NCBI GenBank assembly: GCA_026786345.1
Contig: JAJAYD010000091.1
Location: 1-35,429, forward strand
Source of the DNA: Chitinophagaceae bacterium
GTDB lineage: Bacteria; Bacteroidota; Bacteroidia; Chitinophagales; Chitinophagaceae
Length of the DNA: 35,429 nucleotides
Reading direction: 5' to 3'
Shown: positions 1 through 7,167 of the stretch, one piece after another
Layout of the letters: each line of letters opens with the position of its first letter
How positions within the stretch are numbered: position 1 is the stretch's first letter
Program-made: the position numbers and the translations under genes
Notes under the pieces: model-generated
Seen by the model: the letters and a program-made list of their open reading frames with translations, nothing else
What the model was told of the DNA's origin: nothing
Databases searched by the model: none

Positions 1-627
1 ATCTGGCACAACAAAGTCAATGTGATTGAGATCGAATTTAGAGATATGCGTATCAAAATGATTTAGGTAAATATCAATGTCGTTGCCGGTTACCACATCA
101 GTATAAACCAGGCGGGTTTTGTCTACAACAATCTTTTCGATAGAAATTTTTAAGCTGCTGGTATCGGTTGATTTGGTAGTGGGTGCAGTTACGAATGCAT
201 CTATTATAAATTGAAAGTTGAACGTAGTATCGGGAAGCTGTCGCTTAACTTTTGCAGTTATACCGTTCAGTTTTATTTGGTTTATCTGAATTTCGCTCTC
301 CAGCAATTTAAACATGTCTATGTCAACCTTTAACTGGTTGCCCGATAGTAAAGTATCTTTTTGTTTGTCTTCAATATACACACCTTCCAAAACCAGCATT
401 TTAGGAAAATCAATTGACAACCTGTTGATGGCAACTTTTGTATCCAGCTTTTTTTCCAGAAAGGAAACAATTTTTTTTCTGCCAAAGTTTTGAACCGGTC
501 CGGTTTGTATGAGAAGTAAAACGAGTACAATGAGGGTGATGAGTGATAACAGAACTATAGCAATTATTCTCCCTATTCTTGCTAAGAGGTTTCTTTTTAT
601 TTTTGGTAATTTTTTATCTGTCTGCAT
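1..627 (-). CDS. TamB/AsmA-like translocation and assembly module protein, N-terminal part (runs off left edge)
   Basis: The frame is open from an ATG at 627 to the window edge, giving 209 residues. The protein starts with a short basic segment followed by one strong membrane helix (about residues 18-41, rich in I, L and V), the usual inner-membrane signal anchor of TamB/AsmA-like proteins. After it come repeated short beta-strand units; the stretch around residues 56-110 (KKLDTKVAINRLSIDFPKM, then VYIEDKQKDTLL) is typical of the N-terminus of Bacteroidota TamB proteins. TamB and AsmA-like proteins form long grooved periplasmic bridges that carry lipids between the membranes and help outer-membrane assembly. 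The bulk of the protein (normally well over 1000 residues) and the diagnostic C-terminal domain lie outside the window, so AsmA versus TamB cannot be settled. The first ATG is used because the anchor helix follows at the right distance. Confidence 0.72.
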   Translation of the reverse strand, partial: MQTDKKLPKIKRNLLARIGRIIAIVLLSLITLIVLVLLLIQTGPVQNFGRKKIVSFLEKKLDTKVAINRLSIDFPKMLVLEGVYIEDKQKDTLLSGNQLKVDIDMFKLLESEIQINQIKLNGITAKVKRQLPDTTFNFQFIIDAFVTAPTTKSTDTSSLKISIEKIVVDKTRLVYTDVVTGNDIDIYLNHFDTHISKFDLNHIDFVVPD

Positions 628-1001
628 AGTAGCTAATCACAACTTATAAATACATTTTTCAAGCTAAATAAGGCAAAATCTAAACCAATGCAAACCGCAC
701 TAATTTATACCTTAAGTGTTATGGAAACAATGAATGAAATATTATAAAACCATAAAATAGGTTTCTATGGGGAATTTCTTCCTCACAGAGTAGCAAGCAG
801 ATATACGCGAAATCAAATTTAAAAATATATAATGTAGAGATCGACCACAGAATTCTATGTGCCTGAGCAACTTGAATATATGTTTAAAAACAGAAAAATT
901 GTTAACCAGGTGCATCACACTACAAGGAAGCCTAACCAAAATTAAATACGTTCAGCAATTAATTTGATCAGGGTTATAAATTGCCATCCGATGTAAAATT
1001 T
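628..1001. other. intergenic region, no gene recognised
   Basis: This AT-rich stretch of 374 bases lies between the start of the TamB-like gene and the stop of the small lipoprotein gene; both genes are on the minus strand. A 65-codon minus-strand frame at 742-939 has no recognisable family, domain or start context and is not called. No hairpin with a T-run was seen. The TamB promoter must lie just right of 627, but no exact Bacteroidota -7 motif was found. Confidence 0.5.
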
Positions 1002-1166
1002 TTATTTTCTTGCTTTACCAAGCAGCCACAAAACCAGTGCTATTATACCAACTACAACTATAACTCCTACCCACATACCGGCTTTAAAAATTCCTGCAAT
1101 AGCATCGCAACTGGTAAGGGTCAAACTTATTACAAACAGGGTAGCAAGAATAACATTTGTTTTCAT
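1002..1166 (-). CDS. Small membrane-anchored lipoprotein, 54 aa
   Basis: Reading the minus strand from ATG at 1166 to TAA at 1002 gives 54 residues. A type II signal peptide ends in the lipobox LTSC (Cys20), followed by DAIAGIFKAGMWVG and then a strong membrane helix (about residues 32-49, VGVIVVVGIIALVLWLL), ending in the basic tail GKARK. I recall very similar short proteins (lipobox, then an AIxGIFKAGM-like segment and one membrane helix) in many Bacteroidota; their function is unknown. The gene is shorter than common length cut-offs, and a frame on the opposite strand covers the same bases, so automatic annotation could miss it. It is probably lipidated at Cys20, with the helix crossing or lying along the membrane. 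Downstream is the TamB-like gene and upstream the SemiSWEET gene, all on the same strand. Confidence 0.72.
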   Translation of the reverse strand: MKTNVILATLFVISLTLTSCDAIAGIFKAGMWVGVIVVVGIIALVLWLLGKARK

Positions 1167-1296
1167 GGAGAATTTTTGTGGTTAATAAATAAACAACTTT
1201 AAAAAAGTAGTGCCATCCCGCTAATCTGTTTATAAAACTTAGCATGACTGTTCATGCCAAGCCGAATTTGTTTCAATTAACCAGTATTAAAACAAC

Positions 1297-1566
1297 TCAA
1301 CTGCCTTCAGCTTTCTTTTTGTATTTAACGGATAGAATTATCACTACAATGTTTAAGAGTAATGAAAAGCCATTGGTAATGATAATCGGCCAATCTTCGC
1401 GCAGCGTGCCATAATAAATCCAAAATCCCAAACCTGTTATAAGTATTGCAAGCATGCTCAAAGAAAGATCGTTGGCTTTTTTTTCTTTTATAATTTTTAT
1501 GAGTTGAGGCAGCATTGAACTGGCAGTAAAAACTCCTGCTATCAGACCTATTATTTCGGTTTTCAA
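1297..1566 (-). CDS. SemiSWEET-family sugar transporter, PQ-loop protein
   Basis: This 89-residue protein has three membrane helices, the size and layout of bacterial SemiSWEETs, which pair up to form a six-helix sugar carrier. The first helix carries the hallmark PQ motif (SSMLPQLIKI, Pro20-Gln21). The second segment (LSLSMLAILITGLGFWIYYG) and the WPIIITNGFSLLLNIVVIIL third segment match the family, including a conserved Asn in helix 3. Family members mediate passive movement of sugars such as glucose or sucrose; the substrate here cannot be inferred. The ATG at 1566 gives a short N-terminus directly before helix 1, as expected. The nearest upstream feature on the same strand is a broken small reading frame at 1593-1794. 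Confidence 0.85.
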   Translation of the reverse strand: MKTEIIGLIAGVFTASSMLPQLIKIIKEKKANDLSLSMLAILITGLGFWIYYGTLREDWPIIITNGFSLLLNIVVIILSVKYKKKAEGS

Positions 1567-1907
1567 TATTTGTGTTTTTGAGGATGAAATTTTTAAGAAA
1601 AAGCTTTTGAAAGGTAGCCTGGTTCTAAAAATACTTGCCAGAGTTTGCCGTCATTCGTGCCTAACGAAAGAACCGTCAGCATCCCAAACAGGAGTACAAA
1701 AGATTGTGCCCATGCTTGTATAAAGTGCGTTGGGATACCAGGTAGATTTGCTAAACCGATGGGCAAAATGTTCTACAGCAAAACAATTTTTCATAATATA
1801 TCAACAACAAAAAAACTAAAGTGAGCACGGTTTGTATGGCATGTTTTTTTAGATTAATTCATACAATTATTAATAAAAATATTTTTTACCATCAAAAACT
1901 AAGTATT
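1567..1907. other. Divergent intergenic region between SemiSWEET and YtxH genes
   Basis: The 341 bases between two divergently transcribed genes hold the candidate broken reading frame listed separately (1593-1794) and, on the right, a T-rich and A-rich leader (1830-1905) before the YtxH start. Promoters for both directions should lie here, but no exact TAnnTTTG element was found on either strand. Confidence 0.4.
1593..1794 (-). pseudogene. Possible small gene interrupted by a +1 frame change
   Basis: From ATG at 1794 the minus strand reads MKNCFAVEHFAHRFSK and on through TSMGTIFCTPVWDADGS before leaving the frame and stopping at 1651 (47 residues). In the next frame, overlapping at the point of divergence (about 1660-1668), an open stretch continues as LGTNDGKLWQVFLEPGYLSK and ends at TAA 1593. 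Both halves look protein-like and would join into about 66 residues after a single base change. I do not recognise the family. It may be a real short gene with a frameshift, a sequencing indel, or coincidence; no slippery sequence for programmed frameshifting is obvious. Confidence 0.3.
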
Positions 1908-2228
1908 ATGAATTCAGGTTCCAAAGTATTAATGGGAATATTGGCTGGAGCAGCCGCCGGAGCTGTTTTAGGTTTATTATTCGCACCAGAACCAGGTGTT
2001 GAAATGAGAAGAAAAATCGGTGAAGGCAGTAAAGATCTGGGTACTAATTTAAAGGAGAAATTCTCTGAGTTAGTGGATGGAATTGCAGATAAGTATGAGT
2101 CAGCCAGGGAAGGTGCCTCTGACCTGTTACATAAAGGCAAAGACAAAGTTTCTTCTGTAGCCGATGATTTTAACGAAGGCACAGGTCAAATGTCGTCTGA
2201 TGCAAACAGGCCATCATACCAATCGTAA
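1908..2228 (+). CDS. YtxH-domain small membrane protein
   Basis: The protein has 106 residues from the ATG at 1908. It has one glycine/alanine-rich N-terminal membrane helix (about residues 8-26, MGILAGAAAGAVLGLLFAPE), then RRKIGEGSKDLG and a long charged amphipathic helix, the layout of YtxH-type proteins. The motif LFAPxxGxxxRRKI is characteristic: Gly-Ala helix, APEPG, then basic residues. A farther upstream ATG at 1821 would add 29 residues that disrupt the standard N-terminus, so the internal start is preferred. YtxH proteins are general-stress or envelope-associated proteins of unknown mechanism. The gene begins a tight run of three small membrane-associated genes (the next starts 52 bases on), resembling the E. 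coli yqjD-yqjE-yqjK arrangement, in which a one-helix protein with a charged tail sits beside a holin-like two-helix protein. Confidence 0.82.
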   Translation: MNSGSKVLMGILAGAAAGAVLGLLFAPEPGVEMRRKIGEGSKDLGTNLKEKFSELVDGIADKYESAREGASDLLHKGKDKVSSVADDFNEGTGQMSSDANRPSYQS

Positions 2229-2280
2229 CTTGTTTAAAATACTTGTACTAACAAGTTCCAGGTGATTATAAAAAACAGCA

Positions 2281-2646
2281 ATGAGTAATCCTACTTTAAC
2301 TTTAATAGAGTCGTTAATTAATAAAAGCCATGAATATGCTGAGACACGCCTTGATTTATTTAAACTTAAACTAGTTGATAAGTCTTCGCAAGTGGTGTCA
2401 ACTATTGCAAGTGGCATAGCGTTGTTTGTTATAGGTTTCATTTTCTTTATTGTTTTTAATATTGGATTAGCATTATTGATTGGCGATTTGGTAGGAAAAT
2501 CCTATTGGGGATTTTTTATTCTTGCTGCTTTTTATGCATTCATCGGGTTTATTTTTTATAAGAACAGGAACAGACTTTTTAAAAAACCTATACTAGGTAC
2601 GTTTCTAAAAAAGATAGGAGAAAATAAAACTTCATGGGACAATTGA
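2281..2646 (+). CDS. Holin-like (YqjE-type, phage_holin_3_6) membrane protein
   Basis: The protein has 121 residues: an N-terminal amphipathic helix (SLINKSHEYAETRLDLFKLK) leads into two membrane helices (about 40-64 and 72-92) and a basic C-terminus. The pattern of an ExRLxLxKLK helix followed by two helices is that of the putative holin-X/YqjE family, found widely in bacterial chromosomes and not evidence of a prophage. Function is unknown; family members are linked to envelope stress by co-occurrence with YtxH/YqjD-like proteins (inference from context). Its 3' end overlaps the next gene by 13 bases, so the two are probably translationally coupled. Nothing in the sequence points to lysis activity. 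Confidence 0.78.
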   Translation: MSNPTLTLIESLINKSHEYAETRLDLFKLKLVDKSSQVVSTIASGIALFVIGFIFFIVFNIGLALLIGDLVGKSYWGFFILAAFYAFIGFIFYKNRNRLFKKPILGTFLKKIGENKTSWDN

Positions 2647-3044
2647 AAACGCAGGAAGAATTGACCAGGGCAATTGCTGAGCTTGAACGTAAAAAAACGG
2701 TTCAGCTGTTGGAAATGAAGAGCGGCCTGGAGCAGGTTAAACATGCAATGAAACCGGTAAACCTGGTACGAAATACTTTCAGCAGGTTTGCCGAAATTCC
2801 TGAGGTAAGAAGAACGTTGATTAGTACGGTAGTTGGTTTTGGTATGGGCTATGTAGCTAAAAAAGCAAAAGATGTTCTTTCAGAAGAATCAATGGACAAC
2901 CTGGTAAGCACTTTAGTTCACACCCAAATGTCGAAATTAGAAGATAAAAATCCGGACAGCTTTTTAACCAGGGCTGTTACTTATTTTAGAAAAAATTTAA
3001 AGGAAGAATCACCGCTTTATCCTTTTATAGGTTATAGAAAATAA
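2634..3044 (+). CDS. Hypothetical helical membrane-associated protein, third gene of the YtxH-holin operon
   Basis: This 136-residue protein starts inside the end of the holin-like gene (13-base overlap). Residues 1-45 form a highly charged predicted coiled coil (QEELTRAIAELERKKTVQLL). The middle (about 58-78) has VRRTLISTVVGFGMGYVAKK, which could be a single short membrane segment, and the C-terminus ends in PLYPFIGYRK. I do not recognise a named domain. The position and build recall E. coli YqjK, the small third partner of YqjD and YqjE, but sequence similarity is not evident to me. It is probably an accessory subunit acting with the two preceding proteins at the inner membrane. The operon ends here, 33 bases before the stop of the convergent topoisomerase gene. 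Confidence 0.65.
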   Translation: MGQLKTQEELTRAIAELERKKTVQLLEMKSGLEQVKHAMKPVNLVRNTFSRFAEIPEVRRTLISTVVGFGMGYVAKKAKDVLSEESMDNLVSTLVHTQMSKLEDKNPDSFLTRAVTYFRKNLKEESPLYPFIGYRK

Positions 3045-3077
3045 AGGTTTTTTTTGGTTGGAAAAGTGGCTATAATA

Positions 3078-4178
3078 CTAATTTTTCTCCAGAATTCTCA
3101 TCAGTAACTTCTCTTCTGCGGTGAGATCAGACTTGTTATCATCCAGCTGCAGTTTCTCCAGTTGTTTTAAATATTTATCAAGCGAGTGGCTTTCGTATAA
3201 ACTCAGGATTAAAGGATGTATGTAGTACTTTTTACAAACGGTACGTGTGTTGCCTAACAACTGCGACACTACATCCAGCGCAGCTACAATATTCTTTTTA
3301 ATGCCGGTTTGTGTTTCGCTAAATCCCAGCTCTTTAAAGGCCAGTAAAGCCTGCACAGTTCCCGACCAGGTTCTAAAATCCTTGGCCGTAAAATCGCCCC
3401 CGCTTATTTCTTTAATGTAGGTGTTTACCATACCTGAATCAATCGTCTTTTTGTTACCCTCCTCGTCTAAATATTGAAATAATTCTTTGCCCGGTATTTC
3501 CTGGCAGTGCTTGACAATCCTGGATAGTCTTCGGCTCTTCAAGGTTATATCGTGATACACCCCTTTCTTTCCTTTGAATGAAAATTTAACATTTGAACCT
3601 TTAATCTTTACGTGTTTATCTTTTAAAGTGGTAAGACCATAAGAACCATAAATTTTTTCGTAAGACCCATTACCAATACGTATGTTCGTTCGCTCCATAA
3701 GGCTTACCACTGTAGCCATCACCTTTGTTTGAGGCAGACCGTTTAACGAAAGATCTTTTTCCAGATGAACACGCATTGCTGGCAAAGCTTCGCCAAAAGA
3801 GTACAACCTATAAAATTTTGTATGATTTCTTAATGAGTTCCAGAGCGAATGATATTTGTATTGTTTCCGGCCTCTTACATCCAAACCTGTTACCTGCAGG
3901 TGACCATTATCCAGAGAACAAATCCATACGCTTTGCCAGGCCGGAGGAATAACGAGGTGCGTTATACGCAGCAACATTTCATCATCAGTTACTATCTTTT
4001 TTTTAAAATAATATTTAAATTTCTCACCCTTTTGAACGCGGTTTATTCCATCGTCCGTATCCGAAACGTACACAAGATTTACTGCCTGTGCTGTTTTCTC
4101 GGGGCTTTTTACAATCGATTTAATTTTCCTGTTTGAAAGGGCTGCAATCGGGTCGTCTGCAACAGTAGTTGAAGTCAT
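3078..4178 (-). CDS. Type IB DNA topoisomerase (poxvirus/bacterial TopIB)
   Basis: The protein has 366 residues from the ATG at 4178. The N-terminal domain contains VIPPAWQSVWIC and DVRGRKQYKYH, signature blocks of bacterial TopIB. The catalytic residues are visible: Arg167 in NIRIGN, Lys in LKDKH (about 186-188), Arg269 in KDFRTWSGT, and the nucleophile Tyr319 in CKKYYIHP, where the YIHP context is diagnostic. Such enzymes nick one DNA strand through a 3'-phosphotyrosyl link and relax supercoils without ATP or metal. An upstream in-frame ATG at 4298 would add 40 hydrophobic, tyrosine-rich residues that do not resemble the family, so the internal start is used. The gene stands alone, convergent with the YtxH operon. 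A CAAAGCTT sequence just upstream of the start is close to the minus-strand form of the Bacteroidota -7 element. Confidence 0.92.
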   Translation of the reverse strand: MTSTTVADDPIAALSNRKIKSIVKSPEKTAQAVNLVYVSDTDDGINRVQKGEKFKYYFKKKIVTDDEMLLRITHLVIPPAWQSVWICSLDNGHLQVTGLDVRGRKQYKYHSLWNSLRNHTKFYRLYSFGEALPAMRVHLEKDLSLNGLPQTKVMATVVSLMERTNIRIGNGSYEKIYGSYGLTTLKDKHVKIKGSNVKFSFKGKKGVYHDITLKSRRLSRIVKHCQEIPGKELFQYLDEEGNKKTIDSGMVNTYIKEISGGDFTAKDFRTWSGTVQALLAFKELGFSETQTGIKKNIVAALDVVSQLLGNTRTVCKKYYIHPLILSLYESHSLDKYLKQLEKLQLDDNKSDLTAEEKLLMRILEKN

Positions 4179-4285
4179 ATTTACAAAGCTTATGGCAGTA
4201 ATTGTTATAGAAAAATCATACCCGGTTTTGTTGTACCAATACGTTGTTATTATACTGTAGAAGAGGTAAAAAAGCGATCTGTTTT

Positions 4286-4441
4286 TTAACCAGACCAAAT
4301 TGCTACTATAAAGCGGCCTTTGCTGCCTGCCCCGTCAGACTTGCGGGGGTCGCACTCTTGTACATTTTCTTCATTATTCAGCAGTAATTCAATAGTTACT
4401 AATTGTTCCCTTACAAAGTTTACGTCTGCATGCATGAACAT
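4286..4441 (-). CDS. Possible small hypothetical protein, 51 aa
   Basis: The minus strand is open from ATG 4441 to TAA 4286, beginning MFMHADVNFVREQLVTIELL and ending FIVAIWSG. The first half could form a charged helix. The second half covers a locally GC-rich patch (about 4319-4355) with a weak hairpin (CCCCG and CGGGG five bases each). No family is recognised and there is no supporting promoter, so this may be chance. It is listed because the stretch between topoisomerase and dehydrogenase holds nothing else. Confidence 0.22.
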   Translation of the reverse strand: MFMHADVNFVREQLVTIELLLNNEENVQECDPRKSDGAGSKGRFIVAIWSG

Positions 4442-4608
4442 TTATGGATAAATAAGGCTACCATGACCCATTTTATAAATCTTGCGAAACATCCAATTCA
4501 ACCATGCATAAATAATTGTTATGATCTGCCTGTGTCTTATCCATACCAAAGTTTATATCCTTGTTAAGGCAATGGTCTGTTGTTTGTAACTTGTTATAAA
4601 AAACTGGT
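4299..4608. other. Intergenic region between topoisomerase IB and gabD
   Basis: This divergent gap of about 310 bases contains only the doubtful 51-codon frame noted separately. Right of 4450 it is AT-rich. A weak promoter-like arrangement for gabD (ccTTG near 4559 and TAACTTG at 4588-4594, one base short of TAnnTTTG) can be seen, but is not convincing. Confidence 0.35.
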
Positions 4609-6063
4609 ATGGTGTTACAAAATAGTGCGTTGTTGCAAACTCAATCTTTTATCAATAACAAGTGGGTGGCCGCCAGGTCGGGTAAAACATTTAAAGTTTT
4701 AAATCCTGCCAATGGAGCGGTGGTAGCCAATGTTGCTGAATGCACAGAAGCAGAAACGGAGGCGGCCATAAAAGCAGCTTCTAAAGCATTTGTGTTATGG
4801 AGGAAAAAGACAGCGAAAGAGCGTGGGGCACTTATGAGAAAATGGTACGAGCTGGTGATGGCAAACGCTGACGACCTGGCTCTTTTAATGACTACGGAAC
4901 AAGGCAAACCGGTTGCGGAGGCTAAAGGCGAAATAGTTTATGGAGCTTCGTTTATTGAATGGTTTGCTGAAGAAGCCCGGCGCATCTACGGTGAGGTAAT
5001 CCCCACCCCATTAAATGACCGCAGAATTATAACGGTCCGCCAGCCGATTGGAGTGGTTGGTGCCATTACCCCCTGGAATTTTCCGGTTTCAATGATCACC
5101 AGAAAGATTTCACCCGCAATAGCGGCCGGCTGTACGGTAGTTATTAAGCCTGCATCTCAAACACCGTTATCTGCCCTGGCACTTGCCTGGCTGGCTGCGG
5201 AAGCAGGCATACCCGAAGGTGTAATCAATGTAATTACTTCAACCGATGCGGCGGGCATTGGTCAAATGCTAACCAGCCATCCTTTGGTGATGAAAATATC
5301 GTTTACCGGCAGCACTAAAATTGGTAAACTACTAATGCAACAGAGCGCTTCAACGGTAAAAAAAGTTTCGCTTGAACTGGGTGGTAATGCTCCTTTAATT
5401 GTTTTTAACGATGCCGATACAGATGTTGCGGTTAAAGGAACCATAGCCAGCAAATACCGCAATGCCGGTCAAACTTGTGTTTGTGCCAACAGGATTTTTG
5501 TCCAGGAGAAAATTTACAATTCGTTTATTAAAAAATATAGGAACGCTGTTAAGGCTTTAAAGGTGGGAGATGGTACGGAAGCAGGTGTTCAGATAGGTCC
5601 CTTAATAGATGAGGATGCAGTAAAAAAAGTTAACCGGTTGCTGAAGGATGCAGTTAAAAGAGGTGCTGACATTACAGTAGGAGGCGAAGGTCACGGGTTA
5701 GGTAAATTATTTTTTCAACCAACTGTTATAGAAGATTGTACCAGAAAAATGACCGTATTTAGTGAGGAGATATTTGGTCCGGTATCGGCCATTTATAAAT
5801 TTACGACTGATGAAGAAGCCATTGATTTGGCAAATGATACTGAGTATGGATTAGCAGCCTATTTCTTCACCCAAAATTTAAATAGAACCTGGCATGTTGC
5901 AGAGGCGCTGGATTATGGCATCGTTGGCATAAATGAAGGAATTGTATCGCATGCTGAAGCTCCTTTTGGCGGAATGAAAGAAAGCGGTATTGGCAGAGAA
6001 GGAAGCAGGCACGGTATAGAAGAATATGTAGAAGTAAAATATTTGTGCATGGGTGGGTTGTAA
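4609..6063 (+). CDS. gabD: NAD(P)-dependent succinate-semialdehyde dehydrogenase
   Basis: This 484-residue protein is the normal length for GabD. Aldehyde dehydrogenase superfamily motifs appear in order: ITPWNFPVSMITRK with Asn157, the coenzyme Lys180 in VVIKPASQTPLSA, SFTGSTKIGK, the general base Glu256 in LELGGNAP, the nucleophile Cys290 in GQTCVCANR, EEIFGPV, and the C-terminal GGMKESGIGREG. GQTCVCANR, with a second cysteine two residues after the nucleophile, is typical of GabD, where the pair can act as a redox switch. It oxidises succinate semialdehyde to succinate in GABA or related breakdown; glutarate semialdehyde or other short aldehydes are possible substrates. The gene is alone on its strand and its stop lies only 6 bases from the stop of the convergent lipoprotein gene. 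No GABA transaminase is nearby, so pathway assignment is from family only. Confidence 0.92.
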   Translation: MVLQNSALLQTQSFINNKWVAARSGKTFKVLNPANGAVVANVAECTEAETEAAIKAASKAFVLWRKKTAKERGALMRKWYELVMANADDLALLMTTEQGKPVAEAKGEIVYGASFIEWFAEEARRIYGEVIPTPLNDRRIITVRQPIGVVGAITPWNFPVSMITRKISPAIAAGCTVVIKPASQTPLSALALAWLAAEAGIPEGVINVITSTDAAGIGQMLTSHPLVMKISFTGSTKIGKLLMQQSASTVKKVSLELGGNAPLIVFNDADTDVAVKGTIASKYRNAGQTCVCANRIFVQEKIYNSFIKKYRNAVKALKVGDGTEAGVQIGPLIDEDAVKKVNRLLKDAVKRGADITVGGEGHGLGKLFFQPTVIEDCTRKMTVFSEEIFGPVSAIYKFTTDEEAIDLANDTEYGLAAYFFTQNLNRTWHVAEALDYGIVGINEGIVSHAEAPFGGMKESGIGREGSRHGIEEYVEVKYLCMGGL

Positions 6064-6069
6064 CACTTG

Positions 6070-6423
6070 CTAATACTTATTCCAAATTTTTCTTACCAAT
6101 ACAGCTTTCTGAAAAAAATTCTCACCGTTGCACAGGTTAATTGCTGGTCCGCCGAAACCCCCTACCTGGCAGAGTGGTGTGCATTCGCTTGTTAAAATAG
6201 AAGTAGCGCCGTCAGCAATTACTTTGTTTTCGGGGTTAAAGGCATATACCAGTTTGCCCTGGTATTTATATTCTTCTACACTGCCAACATACCAATCAGT
6301 CTTGTTTTTGTTTGCTTCAATATTGTTCTTTATACAAGCAGGCGTGCCATTGGCAATATTGCTTTTTTTACAAGCTGTCATTAAAAGAGGCGCTGCCAGA
6401 AGTAGGTATATTACGAGTTTCAT
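6070..6423 (-). CDS. Exported four-cysteine lipoprotein, paralogue A
   Basis: The protein has 117 residues from ATG 6423 (a start at 6450 would add nine). The signal peptide MKLVIYLLLAAPLLMTAC ends in a good lipobox (LMTAC), so it is probably a lipoprotein. The mature part has four cysteines (PACI, SECTPLC, INLCNG) and the core WYVGSVEEYKYQGKLVYAF, VGGFGGP and NFFQKAVLVRKIW. The same blocks occur in the gene at 6778-7128, so the two are tandem paralogues, about half identical by eye. It resembles the small Bacteroidota family that I recall as DUF6970-like (cysteines plus VYxF and GGFxG blocks), with no known function. The four conserved cysteines suggest two disulfides in the periplasm. Its stop faces gabD with 6 bases between. 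Confidence 0.75.
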   Translation of the reverse strand: MKLVIYLLLAAPLLMTACKKSNIANGTPACIKNNIEANKNKTDWYVGSVEEYKYQGKLVYAFNPENKVIADGATSILTSECTPLCQVGGFGGPAINLCNGENFFQKAVLVRKIWNKY

Positions 6424-6450
6424 CCCTGCTTTTTTAGGGTTGACATTCAT

Positions 6451-6777
6451 TCAGTTTCGATCGTTGCATTTGGTTTGTTAATCAAATATGAGTGTTGGGA
6501 CCATTGAGGATAAATTGGAAAGAGCAGTGTTATGATTGGAGGTAATAGAAGCAAAGTTAATAGGAGAAATGGCTTGCTCCTTCTATACACAAACGTGGTT
6601 TGAAACTCTTAGTCTACAAAGCTGTTGCTCCTGCTGTAGCAAACATTGTCCATTGGAATATGAAAGTGCAATTATTCAGCCTTGATCTTAATGAAGCGTT
6701 TGGCTCGGGAAGAGCCACCTTTCTGTAGCATTCTATAAAATTTACGTTTCGGGGCACCTGACGGGCAGCCTTTATTT
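6451..6777. other. Spacer between tandem paralogues, with a possible coding remnant
   Basis: The 327 bases between the two paralogues contain, at 6672-6777 on the minus strand, an open tail reading KGCPSGAPKRKFYR through RFIKIKAE before a TAA at 6672. It has no start codon of its own at a sensible place; the nearest ATG would give only 19 residues. It looks like the C-terminal end of a small basic Bacteroidota exported protein, so a decayed gene or a leftover of the duplication is possible. The rest (6451-6670) shows nothing recognisable. Confidence 0.35.
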
Positions 6778-7128
6778 TTATTTACCTGCTTCCCAAATCT
6801 TTCGTTTGAAAACAGCCTTTTCAAAAAAATTATCTCCGTTGCAATTGCTGTTTTTGGGGCCGGCAAAACCACCCACATTGCAAAGATCTTTACATGCTGC
6901 CGATTTTATTAAAGTGGTGCCGTCCATTATATTTTTGGAAGGAGTGAAGGCATATACCGGTTTGCCCTGGAATTCATATTCTTCAACGCTGCCTACCTGC
7001 CAGGTTGCTTTGTTACTGTCTATAAAAGTTTGAATGCAAGAAGGCAAAGAAGATTTCATTCTGGTTGTTTGGCAATTTGCTGCAAGCACGGTTATTAAAA
7101 CAAGCCCGGTTATCCATTTCATCGTCAT
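6778..7128 (-). CDS. Exported four-cysteine protein, paralogue B
   Basis: The protein has 116 residues from ATG 7128; an ATG two codons in (7122) is equally plausible and aligns better with the paralogue. An N-terminal signal sequence (WITGLVLITVLAANC) is present, but the residue before Cys is Asn, which is poor for lipoprotein signal peptidase, so this copy may be a lipoprotein or simply secreted. The mature protein repeats the blocks of paralogue A: LPSCI, WQVGSVEEYEFQGKPVYAF, DLCNVGGFAGP, NCNGDNFFEKAVFKRKIW, with all four mature cysteines kept. It lies 39 bases downstream of the acyl-CoA synthetase gene on the same strand and may be read from it. Function is unknown. Confidence 0.75.
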   Translation of the reverse strand: MTMKWITGLVLITVLAANCQTTRMKSSLPSCIQTFIDSNKATWQVGSVEEYEFQGKPVYAFTPSKNIMDGTTLIKSAACKDLCNVGGFAGPKNSNCNGDNFFEKAVFKRKIWEAGK

Positions 7129-7167
7129 ACGGATTTGGTTGATACAGGTAAGGCAACAATTCTGCCA

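Noticed and set aside
742..939. 65-codon minus-strand frame upstream of the TamB-like gene
   Set aside because: No domain, signal or conserved feature; composition matches non-coding AT-rich DNA.
2281..2646. Holin-like gene as a sign of a prophage
   Set aside because: The family is widespread in chromosomes beside YtxH-like genes; no phage structural, lysin or integrase gene is present.
4179..4298. Extra 40-residue N-terminus of the topoisomerase
   Set aside because: The added segment is hydrophobic, tyrosine-rich and unlike TopIB proteins; the internal ATG at 4178 matches the family length.
4325..4350. CCCCG/CGGGG hairpin as a terminator
   Set aside because: Only five base pairs, no T-run on either strand.
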